Positions 16,426-25,281 of a stretch of 37,409 bases of DNA are shown here, piece after piece. The stretch is from an uncultured beta proteobacterium (lineage in GTDB: Bacteria; Pseudomonadota; Gammaproteobacteria; Burkholderiales; Burkholderiaceae_C). A program made the position numbers and the translations under genes. The DNA is taken from assembly GCA_903822205.1 (NCBI GenBank), contig CAIJOK010000120.1:1-37409 (forward strand), in the 5' to 3' direction. The notes under the pieces were generated by a model. The model made no database searches, had not been told where the DNA came from, and saw only the letters and a list, made by a program, of their open reading frames with translations. Each line of letters starts with the position of its first letter. Position 1 is the stretch's first letter.

Positions 16426-17739
16426 ATGCGGTTTGCTCTGTGGTTGATGGGGGTGTTTGCAGCAGCGGCGGCCTTGGCACTGTTTGCCAGCAGCAACGAC
16501 AGCACGGTCACAGTCTATTGGCCACCCTACCGGCTTGACTTGTCGCTCAACCTTGTTCTGTTGGTGTTAGGCCTGTTGTTTACCCTGCTGCATCTGGCCT
16601 TGCGTGCCCTGGCCGTGCTGTTTGCAATCCCCGACCAAGCCCATTCGTGGCGCATCAGGCACCAGGAACGTGCCATGTACTCTGCCATGCTGGATGCCCT
16701 GTTGCACTGGGTGGCGGGGCGTTTTTTGCGCGCCAAAAAAGATGCCGAGATCGTTCTGGCGCGAGAGTCCACTTTGCATTCCTACAGTGGTGACATATGG
16801 CCTGATGCTGCCCGCATGCGGGTTTTGGCGCATTTGTTGGTGGCTGAGAGCGCCCATTCACTTCAGGACACGGCTACCCGCCAAGGGCATCTAACGCAGG
16901 CACTGGACTTGGCCACGCAACAAGACATCCACGTCGCCCGCGAGGGCCTGTTGTTGCGGGCCGTGCGGTGGTCACTCAGCGACCACGATGCCACCAGCGC
17001 TCTCGACTTGTTTATGCAGTTGCCTGGGGCGGTTGCCAGGCGCACCGTGGGGCTGCGGCTGCGCCTTAAAGTGGCCCGCATGGCCGGCAATACCGACCTT
17101 GCGCTGGAGACCGCACGCCTGTTGGCCAAGCACCGCGCCCTGCCAGAGGTCTCAGCCCAGGGCCTGGTGCGTGCATTGGCCCTTGAGATGATCGCACGCA
17201 CTTACGACCATGAACAGCTTGTGCTGATTTGGCAAAAGCTTGAAGCCTCAGAACAGCACGTGCCCGAGATCGCCTGTGCTGCTGCGGCTCATCTTTTGGC
17301 TTTGGGGGGGAGTGGGCGCACCGCCTTTGAATGGCTGTTGCCCATCTGGAACCGCATGATCAACGCGCCTGATGGCCTGACACTAGACCAACAGGTCAGC
17401 CTGATTCGCGTCCTTGAAGACGGCTTCGTGTCGTCCACAGACACTGTCGATGCCGACTGGTTACAGCGCATTGAACACGCCCAGCAAACCCACCCTGGCC
17501 ACGCCTGTTTGCAATACTTAGCAGGCGTAGCGTGTTTGCACCTCCAGTTGTGGGGCAAGGCCCAGCAGTTGCTCAAGGCTGCCTTGCCCCGCCTGGGCAA
17601 CTCTGAGCTGACTGGACGCGCTTGGATGGCTGTAGCAGAGCTGGCGCACCGCGCAGGCGACGCACCGCAGGCGGCCTTGGCCTGGAAAAACGCGGCCTTG
17701 CGATGCCTGGGACAGTCTGCACAGCCCCCGTCCCACTGA
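16426..17739 (+). CDS. hemY: HemY-like TPR membrane protein
   Basis: A 437-residue protein of the proteobacterial HemY type: two N-terminal membrane helices (about 3-20 and 40-66) followed by a long tetratricopeptide-repeat domain. The SSNDSTVTVYWPPYRLDLSLN loop between the helices (here shortened to its core TVYWPPYRLDLSLN) is characteristic. It belongs to the heme biosynthesis cluster and may organise or regulate the pathway at the membrane; it is unrelated to the protoporphyrinogen oxidase also called HemY. It follows hemX by two bases and is followed after one base by an MmeI-type gene. Confidence 0.88.
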   Translation: MRFALWLMGVFAAAAALALFASSNDSTVTVYWPPYRLDLSLNLVLLVLGLLFTLLHLALRALAVLFAIPDQAHSWRIRHQERAMYSAMLDALLHWVAGRFLRAKKDAEIVLARESTLHSYSGDIWPDAARMRVLAHLLVAESAHSLQDTATRQGHLTQALDLATQQDIHVAREGLLLRAVRWSLSDHDATSALDLFMQLPGAVARRTVGLRLRLKVARMAGNTDLALETARLLAKHRALPEVSAQGLVRALALEMIARTYDHEQLVLIWQKLEASEQHVPEIACAAAAHLLALGGSGRTAFEWLLPIWNRMINAPDGLTLDQQVSLIRVLEDGFVSSTDTVDADWLQRIEHAQQTHPGHACLQYLAGVACLHLQLWGKAQQLLKAALPRLGNSELTGRAWMAVAELAHRAGDAPQAALAWKNAALRCLGQSAQPPSH

Positions 17740-17740
17740 C

Positions 17741-20641
17741 ATGCCGTTAAGCTGGAACGAAATTCGCGCACGCGCCACAGCTTTTGCCGCTGATTGGACA
17801 GGCACCGAAAGCGAAGATGCCGATGCCAAGCCCTTTTGGGACGCGTTTTTTGAGGTGTTCGGGGTTTCCAGGCGCAAGGTGTCCAGCTTTGAGAAACGTG
17901 TCCACATGCTGGGCACAACGCAAGGCAAGATCGATCTACTCTGGAAAGGTACTCTGCTGATCGAACATAAATCGCGGGGACGTGACCTAGGGCGAGCCTA
18001 TCAGCAGGCCATCGACTATTTTCCTGGCCTCAAACCCGAAGAGCTGCCACGCTATGTGCTGGTGTGCGACTTTGAGCGGTTTGAATTGCACGACCTCGAG
18101 CCTGATGAGGGCATCGAAGCCATCCACCAGTTCACACTGTCCGAACTTCCTCAGAACATCCACAGGTTTGCCTTCATTGCGGGCTACCGAACCCAGCGCA
18201 TTCGCGAATCCGACCCGATCAACCAAGAGGCCGTGATCGCCATCGGCCAAATCCATGACGCATTGAAGCGTGACAACTACACCGGCCCCAAGCTGGAAGT
18301 CTTTTTGGTTCGCTTGCTGTTTTGCCTGTTTGCTGACGATACCGGCATATTTCAGCCCAAAGACAGTTTTCATGATCTGATCGAATTTCACACCCATGAA
18401 GACGGCTCTGATGTGGGGGCCACGCTGGCAGAGATGTTTGGCACTTTGAATGAAAAGCCAGAAACCCGTCAAGGCAGGTTGGCTGATCATTTTGCGCAGT
18501 TTCCGTTTGTCAATGGCAAATTGTTCGATGCCTACTTTCGACCGCCACAATTTGACAGTGCCATGCGCAAACAGCTATTAGGGCTGTGCGCCATGAATTG
18601 GGGGGCTATTTCACCGGCCATTTTGGGTGCCATGTTTCAGACCGTGATCGCACTGGATGCTACCAACCGCCGCCGCGAACTGGGGGCGCACTACACCAGT
18701 GAAACCAATATCCTTAAGCTTTTGGGGCCACTGTGCCTGGACGATCTGTACGCAGAACTTGAAAAGGTCAAGGGTAACAAGGACAAATTGTTCGCGTTTC
18801 ATAAAAGGCTGCAAACCCTCACTTTTTTAGACCCAGCTTGTGGTTGTGGCAATTTTTTGGTGATTGCCTACCGCGAGTTGCGCAAGCTCGAAATAGATGT
18901 TTTGCGAGCCGCCAGCAAGTTCGGCCAGCGTATCGGCAATGTCTTTGGTTTTTTGCAGGTGGACGTTGACCAGTTTTATGGCATCGAGATCGAAGAGTTT
19001 CCGGCGCAAGTCGCACAGGTAGCCATGTGGCTGACCGACCACCAGATGAACGTGACGGCTGGGGTTGAGTTTGGCGAGGTCATCACCCGTATTCCCTTGG
19101 TCAAAAGTGCCAACATTCGCAAAGGCAATGCCCTAGAGATTGACTGGGCTGAATTTGTGCCGCCTCGCCGGCTCAATTACATCCTGGGTAATCCGCCTTT
19201 CATAGGCGCAAAGATGCAATCAGCACAGCAAAAGGCCTCACTGGCATCGGTCACACAAGGGGTCGCCGGTGCTGGCTTGCTGGACTTTGTGGCGGGCTGG
19301 TTTATCAAAGCAGGCCAATACATCAGCAGCACCCCGGACGGGTTTGGCGGCATCGCTGCCAAGGCCAACAAGGGCCGCAAAAAGTTTGAAGATGTGCAAT
19401 TTGGACAAGGCTTGTCCGAGTTGTTTGTTGAATCTGATGCAGCCGAGGTCCAACAGCGCCGTGCCATCCGGTGCGGTTTTGTGGCTACCAACAGCATCAC
19501 CCAGGGCGAGCAAGTGGGGGTGCTATGGGCCTGGATGCTGGCGCAAGGTATTCACATCCGGTTTGCCCACCGCACGTTTCAGTGGAGCAATGACGCGCCA
19601 GGCGTGGCGGCGGTGCATTGCGTGATCTTGGGCTTTGGCATGGAGGAAGCGCCTACGCCCCGTCTGTTTGAATACGACGACATCAAAGGCACGGCCCATG
19701 AGGTTGTTGTGAGCAACATCAATCCATATTTGGTGGATGCGCCAGCCATACTGCTCTCCAACAGGAGTCATCCCATTTGCAATGTGCCTGAAATTGGTAT
19801 TGGCAATAAACCCATTGACGATGGAAATTATCTTTTTACCACCTGTGAACGGGATATATTTTTGGCACGTGAGCCAAAAGCCAAAAAGTATTTCAAACGC
19901 TGGCTAGGTGCCCATGAGTTTTTGAATGGCTACGAGCGCTGGTGTTTATGGCTGGGCGACTGTTCACCCAGTGAGCTTGCCGCGATGCCGCTGGTGGTCA
20001 AACGCATTGAAGCTGTCCAAAAATTCAGGTCGGCAAGCAAGAGCCAGCCAACGCGAAACATTGCTGAAACACCCACACGTTTTCATGTTGAAAACATGCC
20101 TCGCAGTCATGCGCTATTGATACCCAGGGTGTCATCCGAAAAACGGCGTTTTATCCCTATGGGTATGCTGGCCAAAGGTGTACTCACCAGCGATACGTCT
20201 CTGCTGTTGCCCAATGCCACCACTTACGAGTTTGGCATCCTCAGCTCGACCATGCACAACGCCTGGGTGCGCTATACCTGTGGGCGACTAAAAAGCGATT
20301 TTCGTTATTCAGCTCGCATCGTCTATAACAACTACCCGTGGCCGCAAGACATCAGCGACCCACAGCGCGAGGCCGTGAGTATTGCCGCGCAGAGTGTGCT
20401 GGATGCCCGAGCGGTGCATCAAAAGGGCAAAAACCCGGCCAGTCTGGCCGACCTCTATAACCCCGTCACCATGCCTCCCAATCTGGGTGCGGCACACAAG
20501 GCATTGGACAAAGCTGTTGATGCGGCCTATGGCCCCAAAGGCCTGAAAACCGATGCGGATCGGGTCGCATACCTGTTCACGCTGTACGAGAACTACACCA
20601 ATTTGTGTAACCAGGAACCCACTGAACTTGCGGCATCGTAA
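17741..20641 (+). CDS. MmeI-type (type IIL) restriction-modification protein
   Basis: A 966-residue single-chain restriction-modification enzyme. Near the N-terminus a PD-(D/E)XK nuclease motif reads D65-x9-E75-H-K77, the same spacing as in MmeI. A helical spacer follows, then an N6-adenine methyltransferase with motif I DPACGCGNF at 364-372 and motif IV NPPF at 484-487. The region from about 620 to 830 is the target-recognition domain, and about 850-966 the C-terminal helical part. Such enzymes methylate one strand and, with SAM as cofactor, cut about 20 bases downstream. Nuclease and methylase residues all look intact. The ATG is one base after the hemY stop and has no Shine-Dalgarno sequence, so translation is probably coupled. 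Locally lower GC around 19790-19880 (recognition domain) fits horizontal transfer. The recognition site cannot be read from sequence by eye. Confidence 0.9.
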   Translation: MPLSWNEIRARATAFAADWTGTESEDADAKPFWDAFFEVFGVSRRKVSSFEKRVHMLGTTQGKIDLLWKGTLLIEHKSRGRDLGRAYQQAIDYFPGLKPEELPRYVLVCDFERFELHDLEPDEGIEAIHQFTLSELPQNIHRFAFIAGYRTQRIRESDPINQEAVIAIGQIHDALKRDNYTGPKLEVFLVRLLFCLFADDTGIFQPKDSFHDLIEFHTHEDGSDVGATLAEMFGTLNEKPETRQGRLADHFAQFPFVNGKLFDAYFRPPQFDSAMRKQLLGLCAMNWGAISPAILGAMFQTVIALDATNRRRELGAHYTSETNILKLLGPLCLDDLYAELEKVKGNKDKLFAFHKRLQTLTFLDPACGCGNFLVIAYRELRKLEIDVLRAASKFGQRIGNVFGFLQVDVDQFYGIEIEEFPAQVAQVAMWLTDHQMNVTAGVEFGEVITRIPLVKSANIRKGNALEIDWAEFVPPRRLNYILGNPPFIGAKMQSAQQKASLASVTQGVAGAGLLDFVAGWFIKAGQYISSTPDGFGGIAAKANKGRKKFEDVQFGQGLSELFVESDAAEVQQRRAIRCGFVATNSITQGEQVGVLWAWMLAQGIHIRFAHRTFQWSNDAPGVAAVHCVILGFGMEEAPTPRLFEYDDIKGTAHEVVVSNINPYLVDAPAILLSNRSHPICNVPEIGIGNKPIDDGNYLFTTCERDIFLAREPKAKKYFKRWLGAHEFLNGYERWCLWLGDCSPSELAAMPLVVKRIEAVQKFRSASKSQPTRNIAETPTRFHVENMPRSHALLIPRVSSEKRRFIPMGMLAKGVLTSDTSLLLPNATTYEFGILSSTMHNAWVRYTCGRLKSDFRYSARIVYNNYPWPQDISDPQREAVSIAAQSVLDARAVHQKGKNPASLADLYNPVTMPPNLGAAHKALDKAVDAAYGPKGLKTDADRVAYLFTLYENYTNLCNQEPTELAAS

Positions 20642-20686
20642 CGAAAGTCAGCCCCCGTGAGGTCGGATGGCAGCCGGTACTTTCGT
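20641..20686 (+). other. Inverted repeat after the MmeI-type gene
   Basis: Arms 20641-20648 (acgaaagt) and 20679-20686 (actttcgt) are perfectly complementary, with a 30-base loop that starts right at the stop codon. No T-tract follows, so it is not a standard terminator. It may stabilise the 3' end or mark an insertion boundary. The rest of the gap to 20761 shows nothing else. Confidence 0.4.
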
Positions 20687-20761
20687 AAGTCGCGTGGGAT
20701 CCGCAGCAGCAACCCTCCGACACTTGTTCCATTCTTCCAGTTTTGAGTCTATGATTTAACA

Positions 20762-21829
20762 ATGAGCACTTTAATTGAACACATTGTCAAACTGACCGAC
20801 CACCGTGATCGGGATTTGCTTGAACTGACCCTGTCCAAAGCCCTGATCGACCTTTTGCCGATCGGTCGCATCGTGATCGCCCGCGTCATGCGTGAGGACG
20901 GCGACAAACGCTGGCTGGAAGTTGCCAGGCTGGATGACAAGGGTGGCGGTCGGGTGATCGACCCCATGCGGGTTGATTTTCAGTCGCTTCTCAGACTTGA
21001 CGACGCTGCCGACCGTGTCAAATGCCTGCAAAGCCGCGAACGGGTTGAGATCGCCTGGGCCGGGCCGGACGGCCCTCGCATCAACATGCTGCCGTTGTTT
21101 TCAGACTCACGCCAAGACGACGAGGGCGTGATCGAAGTCCACTCAGATGCCGCCCTCAGCACCGATGCCCTGGCCATGGTGGACTATTTGCGCCGCATCT
21201 ACCGCAACATGTACTCTTTGCTAGAGTTCAGCGACCGCGATGCCATGACCGGCCTTCTCAACCGCAAGTCTTTAGATGATGCCTTTTACAGCGCCGTCCT
21301 TGAAGACCTGGATGCAGTTGCCGGTGCCACCCCCAAAGCCATGGCGCAAACTGGGGCAGATTCTGAGCGCCGCCACCGGGTGCCTGCCAATTATTGGTTA
21401 GGTTCAGCCATCATTGACAACTTTGGCCTGATCAGCAGCAAACACGGCCACTTGGTGGCTGAGGAAGTGTTGTCACTGGTTGCCCGTGTGATGAACAATA
21501 CCTTTCGCACCTATGACCGAATTTACCGTTTTGGCGGTGAGCACTACGGTGTGCTGATGCACTGCCCCGATGAAGCCCTGGTTTTGGCGGCATTTGAACG
21601 TTTCAGGGCCAACATCGAAAAGTTCAATTTTTCGATGGTGGGCCGAACCACGGTCAGTTGCGGATTTACCAATGTCATGCTGGATGATTCCCCCAGCAGT
21701 GCCCTTGAGAAAACCGAGCGCGCCATTGATTTTGCCCAGCGCAGTGGCGGCAACAAAGCATGCAGCTACCTGGGTTTGGTGCGCAGGGGCTTTTTTGGTG
21801 ACCCTCTTCAACATTCGGTCGCTGGCTAA
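20762..21829 (+). CDS. Degenerate GGDEF-domain protein
   Basis: A 355-residue cytosolic protein. The first 150 residues show no recognised domain but look like a sensory region. From FSDRDAMTGLLNR on, it follows a diguanylate cyclase fold. The signature is G258-G-E-H-Y instead of GG[DE]EF. In the metal site, Ile217 replaces the first Asp (PleD Asp327), Asp219 is kept, and the guanine-binding Asn of the IND motif is Ser. The later GDxVL aspartate is Glu. These losses make c-di-GMP synthesis unlikely; a receptor or regulatory role is more plausible. The gene stands after a 120-base gap, with the FAD protein gene six bases downstream. Confidence 0.8.
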   Translation: MSTLIEHIVKLTDHRDRDLLELTLSKALIDLLPIGRIVIARVMREDGDKRWLEVARLDDKGGGRVIDPMRVDFQSLLRLDDAADRVKCLQSRERVEIAWAGPDGPRINMLPLFSDSRQDDEGVIEVHSDAALSTDALAMVDYLRRIYRNMYSLLEFSDRDAMTGLLNRKSLDDAFYSAVLEDLDAVAGATPKAMAQTGADSERRHRVPANYWLGSAIIDNFGLISSKHGHLVAEEVLSLVARVMNNTFRTYDRIYRFGGEHYGVLMHCPDEALVLAAFERFRANIEKFNFSMVGRTTVSCGFTNVMLDDSPSSALEKTERAIDFAQRSGGNKACSYLGLVRRGFFGDPLQHSVAG

Positions 21830-21834
21830 CCAGC

Positions 21835-23607
21835 ATGCTTCAAATCTCGGCACTTGCGCTGCCACTCGACCACACCCCGGAGGATTTGAGCGCTTTGCTT
21901 ATCGCCACCCTGGGCGTAACCGCCACCGATGTGGCCCACTGGCAAATCACCAAGCGCAGCATGGATGCCAGACAGGCCCGGGTGCTGGTGGTTTACAGCG
22001 TATGGGTCCGTTTGCACGCAGAGGCCCTTGAGCACCAGGTGTTGCACCAACACGCTGCCAACGCACACAACACGCACAACACGCACAACGCACACATCAG
22101 GCTTGCTCCTGACAGGCACTACACCCTGGTGATGCCGCCCCCCCATGTTGACCCCAACTGCAGCCGATTGCGTCCGGTGGTGGTAGGTATGGGGCCATGC
22201 GGCCTGTTTGCAGCGTTGTTACTGGCCCAGATGAAGCTTTGCCCTATCGTGCTTGAGCGCGGCAAACCGGTTCGCGAACGTACCAAAGACACCTGGAGGC
22301 TGTGGCGCAAGCGCATTTTGCAACCCGAAAGCAACGTCCAGTTTGGCGAAGGCGGTGCCGGCACGTTCTCGGATGGCAAGCTGTACAGCCAAATCAAAGA
22401 CCCCCGATTTTTGGGCTACAAAGTGATGACCGAACTGGTCAAAGCCGGTGCTCCGCCTGAGATTTTGATCGATGCCCACCCGCATATCGGCACATTCAAA
22501 CTGGTCAAGGTTGTTCAAAACCTGCGACAACAGATCATCGCCCTGGGGGGCGAGGTGCGTTTTGAAACCCGCGTGACTGACTTGTTGCTGCACGCGCCAC
22601 TGGATGCCAATAAGCGCTGTCTGCGAGGCCTGGTGGTGTGTGATGCAGACGGCAAACACCAGGAGATACTGGCCGATCAGGTAATTTTTGCTGTGGGTCA
22701 TAGTGCCCGTGACACGTTTGCCATGCTGCACGAACGCGGCGTGGCCCTTGCCGCCAAGGCCTTTTCGGTGGGCTGCCGTATTGAACACCCCCAAAGCCAG
22801 ATTGACCTTGCCCGATGGGGCCGCCACGCCGGTCACCCTGCTTTGGGTGCGGCAGACTACAAGCTGGTGCATCACGCCAGCAATGGCCGCACGGTCTATA
22901 GCTTTTGTATGTGCCCAGGCGGCACGGTGGTTGCCGCAACTTCAGAGCCAGGCCGTGTGGTGACCAACGGCATGAGCCAATACTCGCGCCGTGAGCGCAA
23001 CGCCAACGCCGCTCTGGTGGTGGGTGTAGCCCCCTGCGACTACCCACAAGACAGTGCGGCCTTTGTTCAGGCCTTTGGCGACGCTGCTGGCGCACATTAC
23101 GCTGACCAAGCCAGCAGACGGATGGCCAACCCTGGCATCGCCTGCTCGGCCGTGCATCCGTTGGCGGGTATCAACCTGCAACGCAGGCTAGAGTCCTTGG
23201 CTTACCAAGCGGGCGGCGGCGGTTACCAAGCTCCCGCGCAAATGGTGCAGGACTTGATGGCTGGCCAGGCATCCTCGGGCTTTGCTGACGTGCAACCGTC
23301 TTACCAGCCGGGGGTCACGCCCGCAGACCTGCAAAGCTGTTTGCCGCCTTATGTCGTCATGGCCTTGCGCGAAGCCTTGCCCCTGTTTGGACACAAGATA
23401 GCGGGGTTTGACAGACCGGATGCCGTGCTGACGGGGGTTGAAACCCGAACATCGTCGCCATTGCGCATGCCCCGTGGCGACGATTGGCAAAGCACCAACA
23501 CGCAGGGGCTTTACCCTGGCGGCGAGGGCGCAGGCTATGCCGGTGGCATTTTGTCGGCGGCCATAGATGGCATCCAACTGGCCGAGGCCGTCGCTCATTC
23601 AAGCTGA
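21835..23607 (+). CDS. FAD-dependent dehydrogenase-like protein (COG2509)
   Basis: A 590-residue flavoprotein of the uncharacterised COG2509 type. An N-terminal domain of about 110 residues precedes the FAD-binding Rossmann motif VVVGMGPCGLFAA (near 117-129) with the acidic end VLERG. The hallmarks GEGGAGTFSDGKL and, at the C-terminus, LYPGGEGAGYAGGI are clear. The substrate and biological role are unknown for the family. The junction between the two domains carries a short His-Asn-Thr repeat (encoded at 22061-22095), unusual for the family. The ATG is five bases after the GGDEF gene stop, so the two are probably co-transcribed. Confidence 0.85.
   Translation: MLQISALALPLDHTPEDLSALLIATLGVTATDVAHWQITKRSMDARQARVLVVYSVWVRLHAEALEHQVLHQHAANAHNTHNTHNAHIRLAPDRHYTLVMPPPHVDPNCSRLRPVVVGMGPCGLFAALLLAQMKLCPIVLERGKPVRERTKDTWRLWRKRILQPESNVQFGEGGAGTFSDGKLYSQIKDPRFLGYKVMTELVKAGAPPEILIDAHPHIGTFKLVKVVQNLRQQIIALGGEVRFETRVTDLLLHAPLDANKRCLRGLVVCDADGKHQEILADQVIFAVGHSARDTFAMLHERGVALAAKAFSVGCRIEHPQSQIDLARWGRHAGHPALGAADYKLVHHASNGRTVYSFCMCPGGTVVAATSEPGRVVTNGMSQYSRRERNANAALVVGVAPCDYPQDSAAFVQAFGDAAGAHYADQASRRMANPGIACSAVHPLAGINLQRRLESLAYQAGGGGYQAPAQMVQDLMAGQASSGFADVQPSYQPGVTPADLQSCLPPYVVMALREALPLFGHKIAGFDRPDAVLTGVETRTSSPLRMPRGDDWQSTNTQGLYPGGEGAGYAGGILSAAIDGIQLAEAVAHSS
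22061..22095 (+). repeat. 9-nt microrepeat encoding His-Asn-Thr units
   Basis: A run of the unit cacaacacg and close variants encodes AHNTHNTHNAH in the linker after the N-terminal domain of the FAD protein. The unit length keeps the frame, so slippage would only change linker length. Confidence 0.85.
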
Positions 23608-23667
23608 TGGTCACCTGATTGACATCCTTGTGATTTTTATACTCACCCGTTTAGCTCGCATCCTTCC

Positions 23668-24234
23668 ATGTTTTCTCAAATTTTTTCGCTGCTGCTTGAT
23701 CTGGTTGCCGGTATCCTCACGGGTGGTTTTCTGCTGCGTCTGTACATGCAGTACCTGCGTATCCCCTTGTCGGCACGGTTTGGCAACCCCTTGGGTCGGT
23801 TTGTACTGGCCCTGACCGACTGGCTGGTGCTGCCGTTGCGCAGGCTGTTCCCCTTTGTGGGCGGACTTGACACGGCCTGTCTGGTGGCCATCTATGCTCT
23901 GCAATGCTCGATGTTTGGACTTCTCTGGTTATTAGCCGGAGTCGGTGGGAGCTTTGCGTCAGTCTTGGTGCTGGCGGCTTTTGGCGTGATCCACACAGCG
24001 GTGACGGGCATGACCGGTATCGTGATCATTTACGCAGTTCTGTCCTGGGTACCTGGCCGAACCGTCATGACCGACCTGATGGACCGCTTGGTCACCCCAC
24101 CTTTGACCCCCATCCGGCGTGTGCTGCCGTTGTTGGGGGGCATGGACTTATCGCCCTTGGTGCTGCTGGTACTTTTGCAGATCATCGCCATCGTGTTGGC
24201 CCACTTGCAGCCCACTGTGCTCATGGCACTGTAA
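23668..24234 (+). CDS. YggT-family membrane protein
   Basis: A 188-residue inner-membrane protein made of two similar halves, each with two membrane helices. The helix LRLYMQYLRIPLSARFGNPLGRFV followed by TDWLVLPLRRLFP (shortened cores RIPLSARFGNPLGRF and LPLRRLFP), and later SWVPG...PLTPIRRVLP, are typical YggT features. Family members are linked to cell-division or osmotic functions, but a mechanism is not established. It lies in a close run with the FAD protein upstream (60-base gap) and the CDF exporter downstream. Confidence 0.88.
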   Translation: MFSQIFSLLLDLVAGILTGGFLLRLYMQYLRIPLSARFGNPLGRFVLALTDWLVLPLRRLFPFVGGLDTACLVAIYALQCSMFGLLWLLAGVGGSFASVLVLAAFGVIHTAVTGMTGIVIIYAVLSWVPGRTVMTDLMDRLVTPPLTPIRRVLPLLGGMDLSPLVLLVLLQIIAIVLAHLQPTVLMAL

Positions 24235-24310
24235 AACGACCCTAGCCCCCCCTAGCCCCATCAGCCCCAGGGCATCATCAACCCCCACTCCAATTACCTG
24301 CGTCCCCTGC

Positions 24311-25264
24311 ATGAACATCTCCTCTATCGATGACCCCGAAGACCGCCTGCACAGTTCATCTGAACGTTCCCGTGCCGCCTCGCGCAGCACCTGGATCAGC
24401 GTGGCCGTCAATCTGCTGCTGACCGTGGCCCAAATTGCCGCAGGGCTACTGACCAAGTCCCAGGGTTTGATCGCCGACGGCATTCATTCATTGTCTGACC
24501 TGATCGCCGACTTTGTGGTGCTGCTGGCCAATCACCACAGTCAAAAAGATGCCGATATGGACCACCCTTATGGTCATCAACGCTTTGAAACTGCTGCGTC
24601 GCTAGTGCTGGGGGTGCTGCTGTTGGCGGTTGGGGTGGGTATGTTGTGGTCGTCCATGACCAAGCTGCAAAGCCCCGACTTGATAGCCACTGTTCATGTG
24701 GGTGCCCTGTGGGTGGCCTGTGGTGCGCTTGTCGCCAAAGAACTCTTGTTTCGCTACATGCTGGCTGTTGCCAAGCGTGTCAAAAGCAGCATGTTGGTGG
24801 CCAACGCCTGGCACGCCCGATCAGATGCCGCATCGTCCCTGGTGGTGGGCGTGGGCATCATCGGCAATCTGGCCGGTTACCCTGTTCTTGACCCCATTGC
24901 TGCCGCCATCGTGGGTTTTATGGTCACCCGCATGGGCTGGAATTTTGGCTGGGATGCCCTGCATGACCTGATGGACAGAGGCCTTGATGTGGCCCAGACT
25001 CAGGCCATTTTGAAGACGCTGCAAGAGACCCCCGGTGTCAGCGGTGTGCATGACCTGCGCACCCGCAAAATGGGCGACATGATTTTGGTCGATGCCCACA
25101 TTGAGGTCGATGCCACCTTGAACGTAGAACAAGGACACGACATCGCAGTGCTGGCCCGAGAGCGCGTCATGCAACACCACCATGTGCTCAATCTGATGAC
25201 GCACGTTGACCCTTTTAAGCGCCCCGATCTTGACCACGCCAAGCCCAACCGGCCAGTGCTTTAG
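24311..25264 (+). CDS. CDF-family divalent metal exporter
   Basis: A 317-residue cation diffusion facilitator with about six membrane helices and a cytosolic C-terminal domain. The transport site is formed by HSLSD in helix 2 (DGIHSLSDL) and HARSD in helix 5. Two His-x3-Asp pairs suggest zinc rather than manganese, which usually has paired Asp. The loop DHPYGHQRFE is a standard family mark. The C-terminal domain (about 210-300) ends with a histidine-rich HHH segment. ATG at 24311 is used, since longer in-frame starts would run into the YggT gene. It should export metal in exchange for protons. Confidence 0.88.
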   Translation: MNISSIDDPEDRLHSSSERSRAASRSTWISVAVNLLLTVAQIAAGLLTKSQGLIADGIHSLSDLIADFVVLLANHHSQKDADMDHPYGHQRFETAASLVLGVLLLAVGVGMLWSSMTKLQSPDLIATVHVGALWVACGALVAKELLFRYMLAVAKRVKSSMLVANAWHARSDAASSLVVGVGIIGNLAGYPVLDPIAAAIVGFMVTRMGWNFGWDALHDLMDRGLDVAQTQAILKTLQETPGVSGVHDLRTRKMGDMILVDAHIEVDATLNVEQGHDIAVLARERVMQHHHVLNLMTHVDPFKRPDLDHAKPNRPVL

Positions 25265-25281
25265 TCGCACACAATCTTGTG

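Noticed and set aside
20641-20761. Intrinsic terminator after the MmeI-type gene
   Set aside because: The inverted repeat has a 30-base loop and no T-tract; kept only as an inverted repeat.
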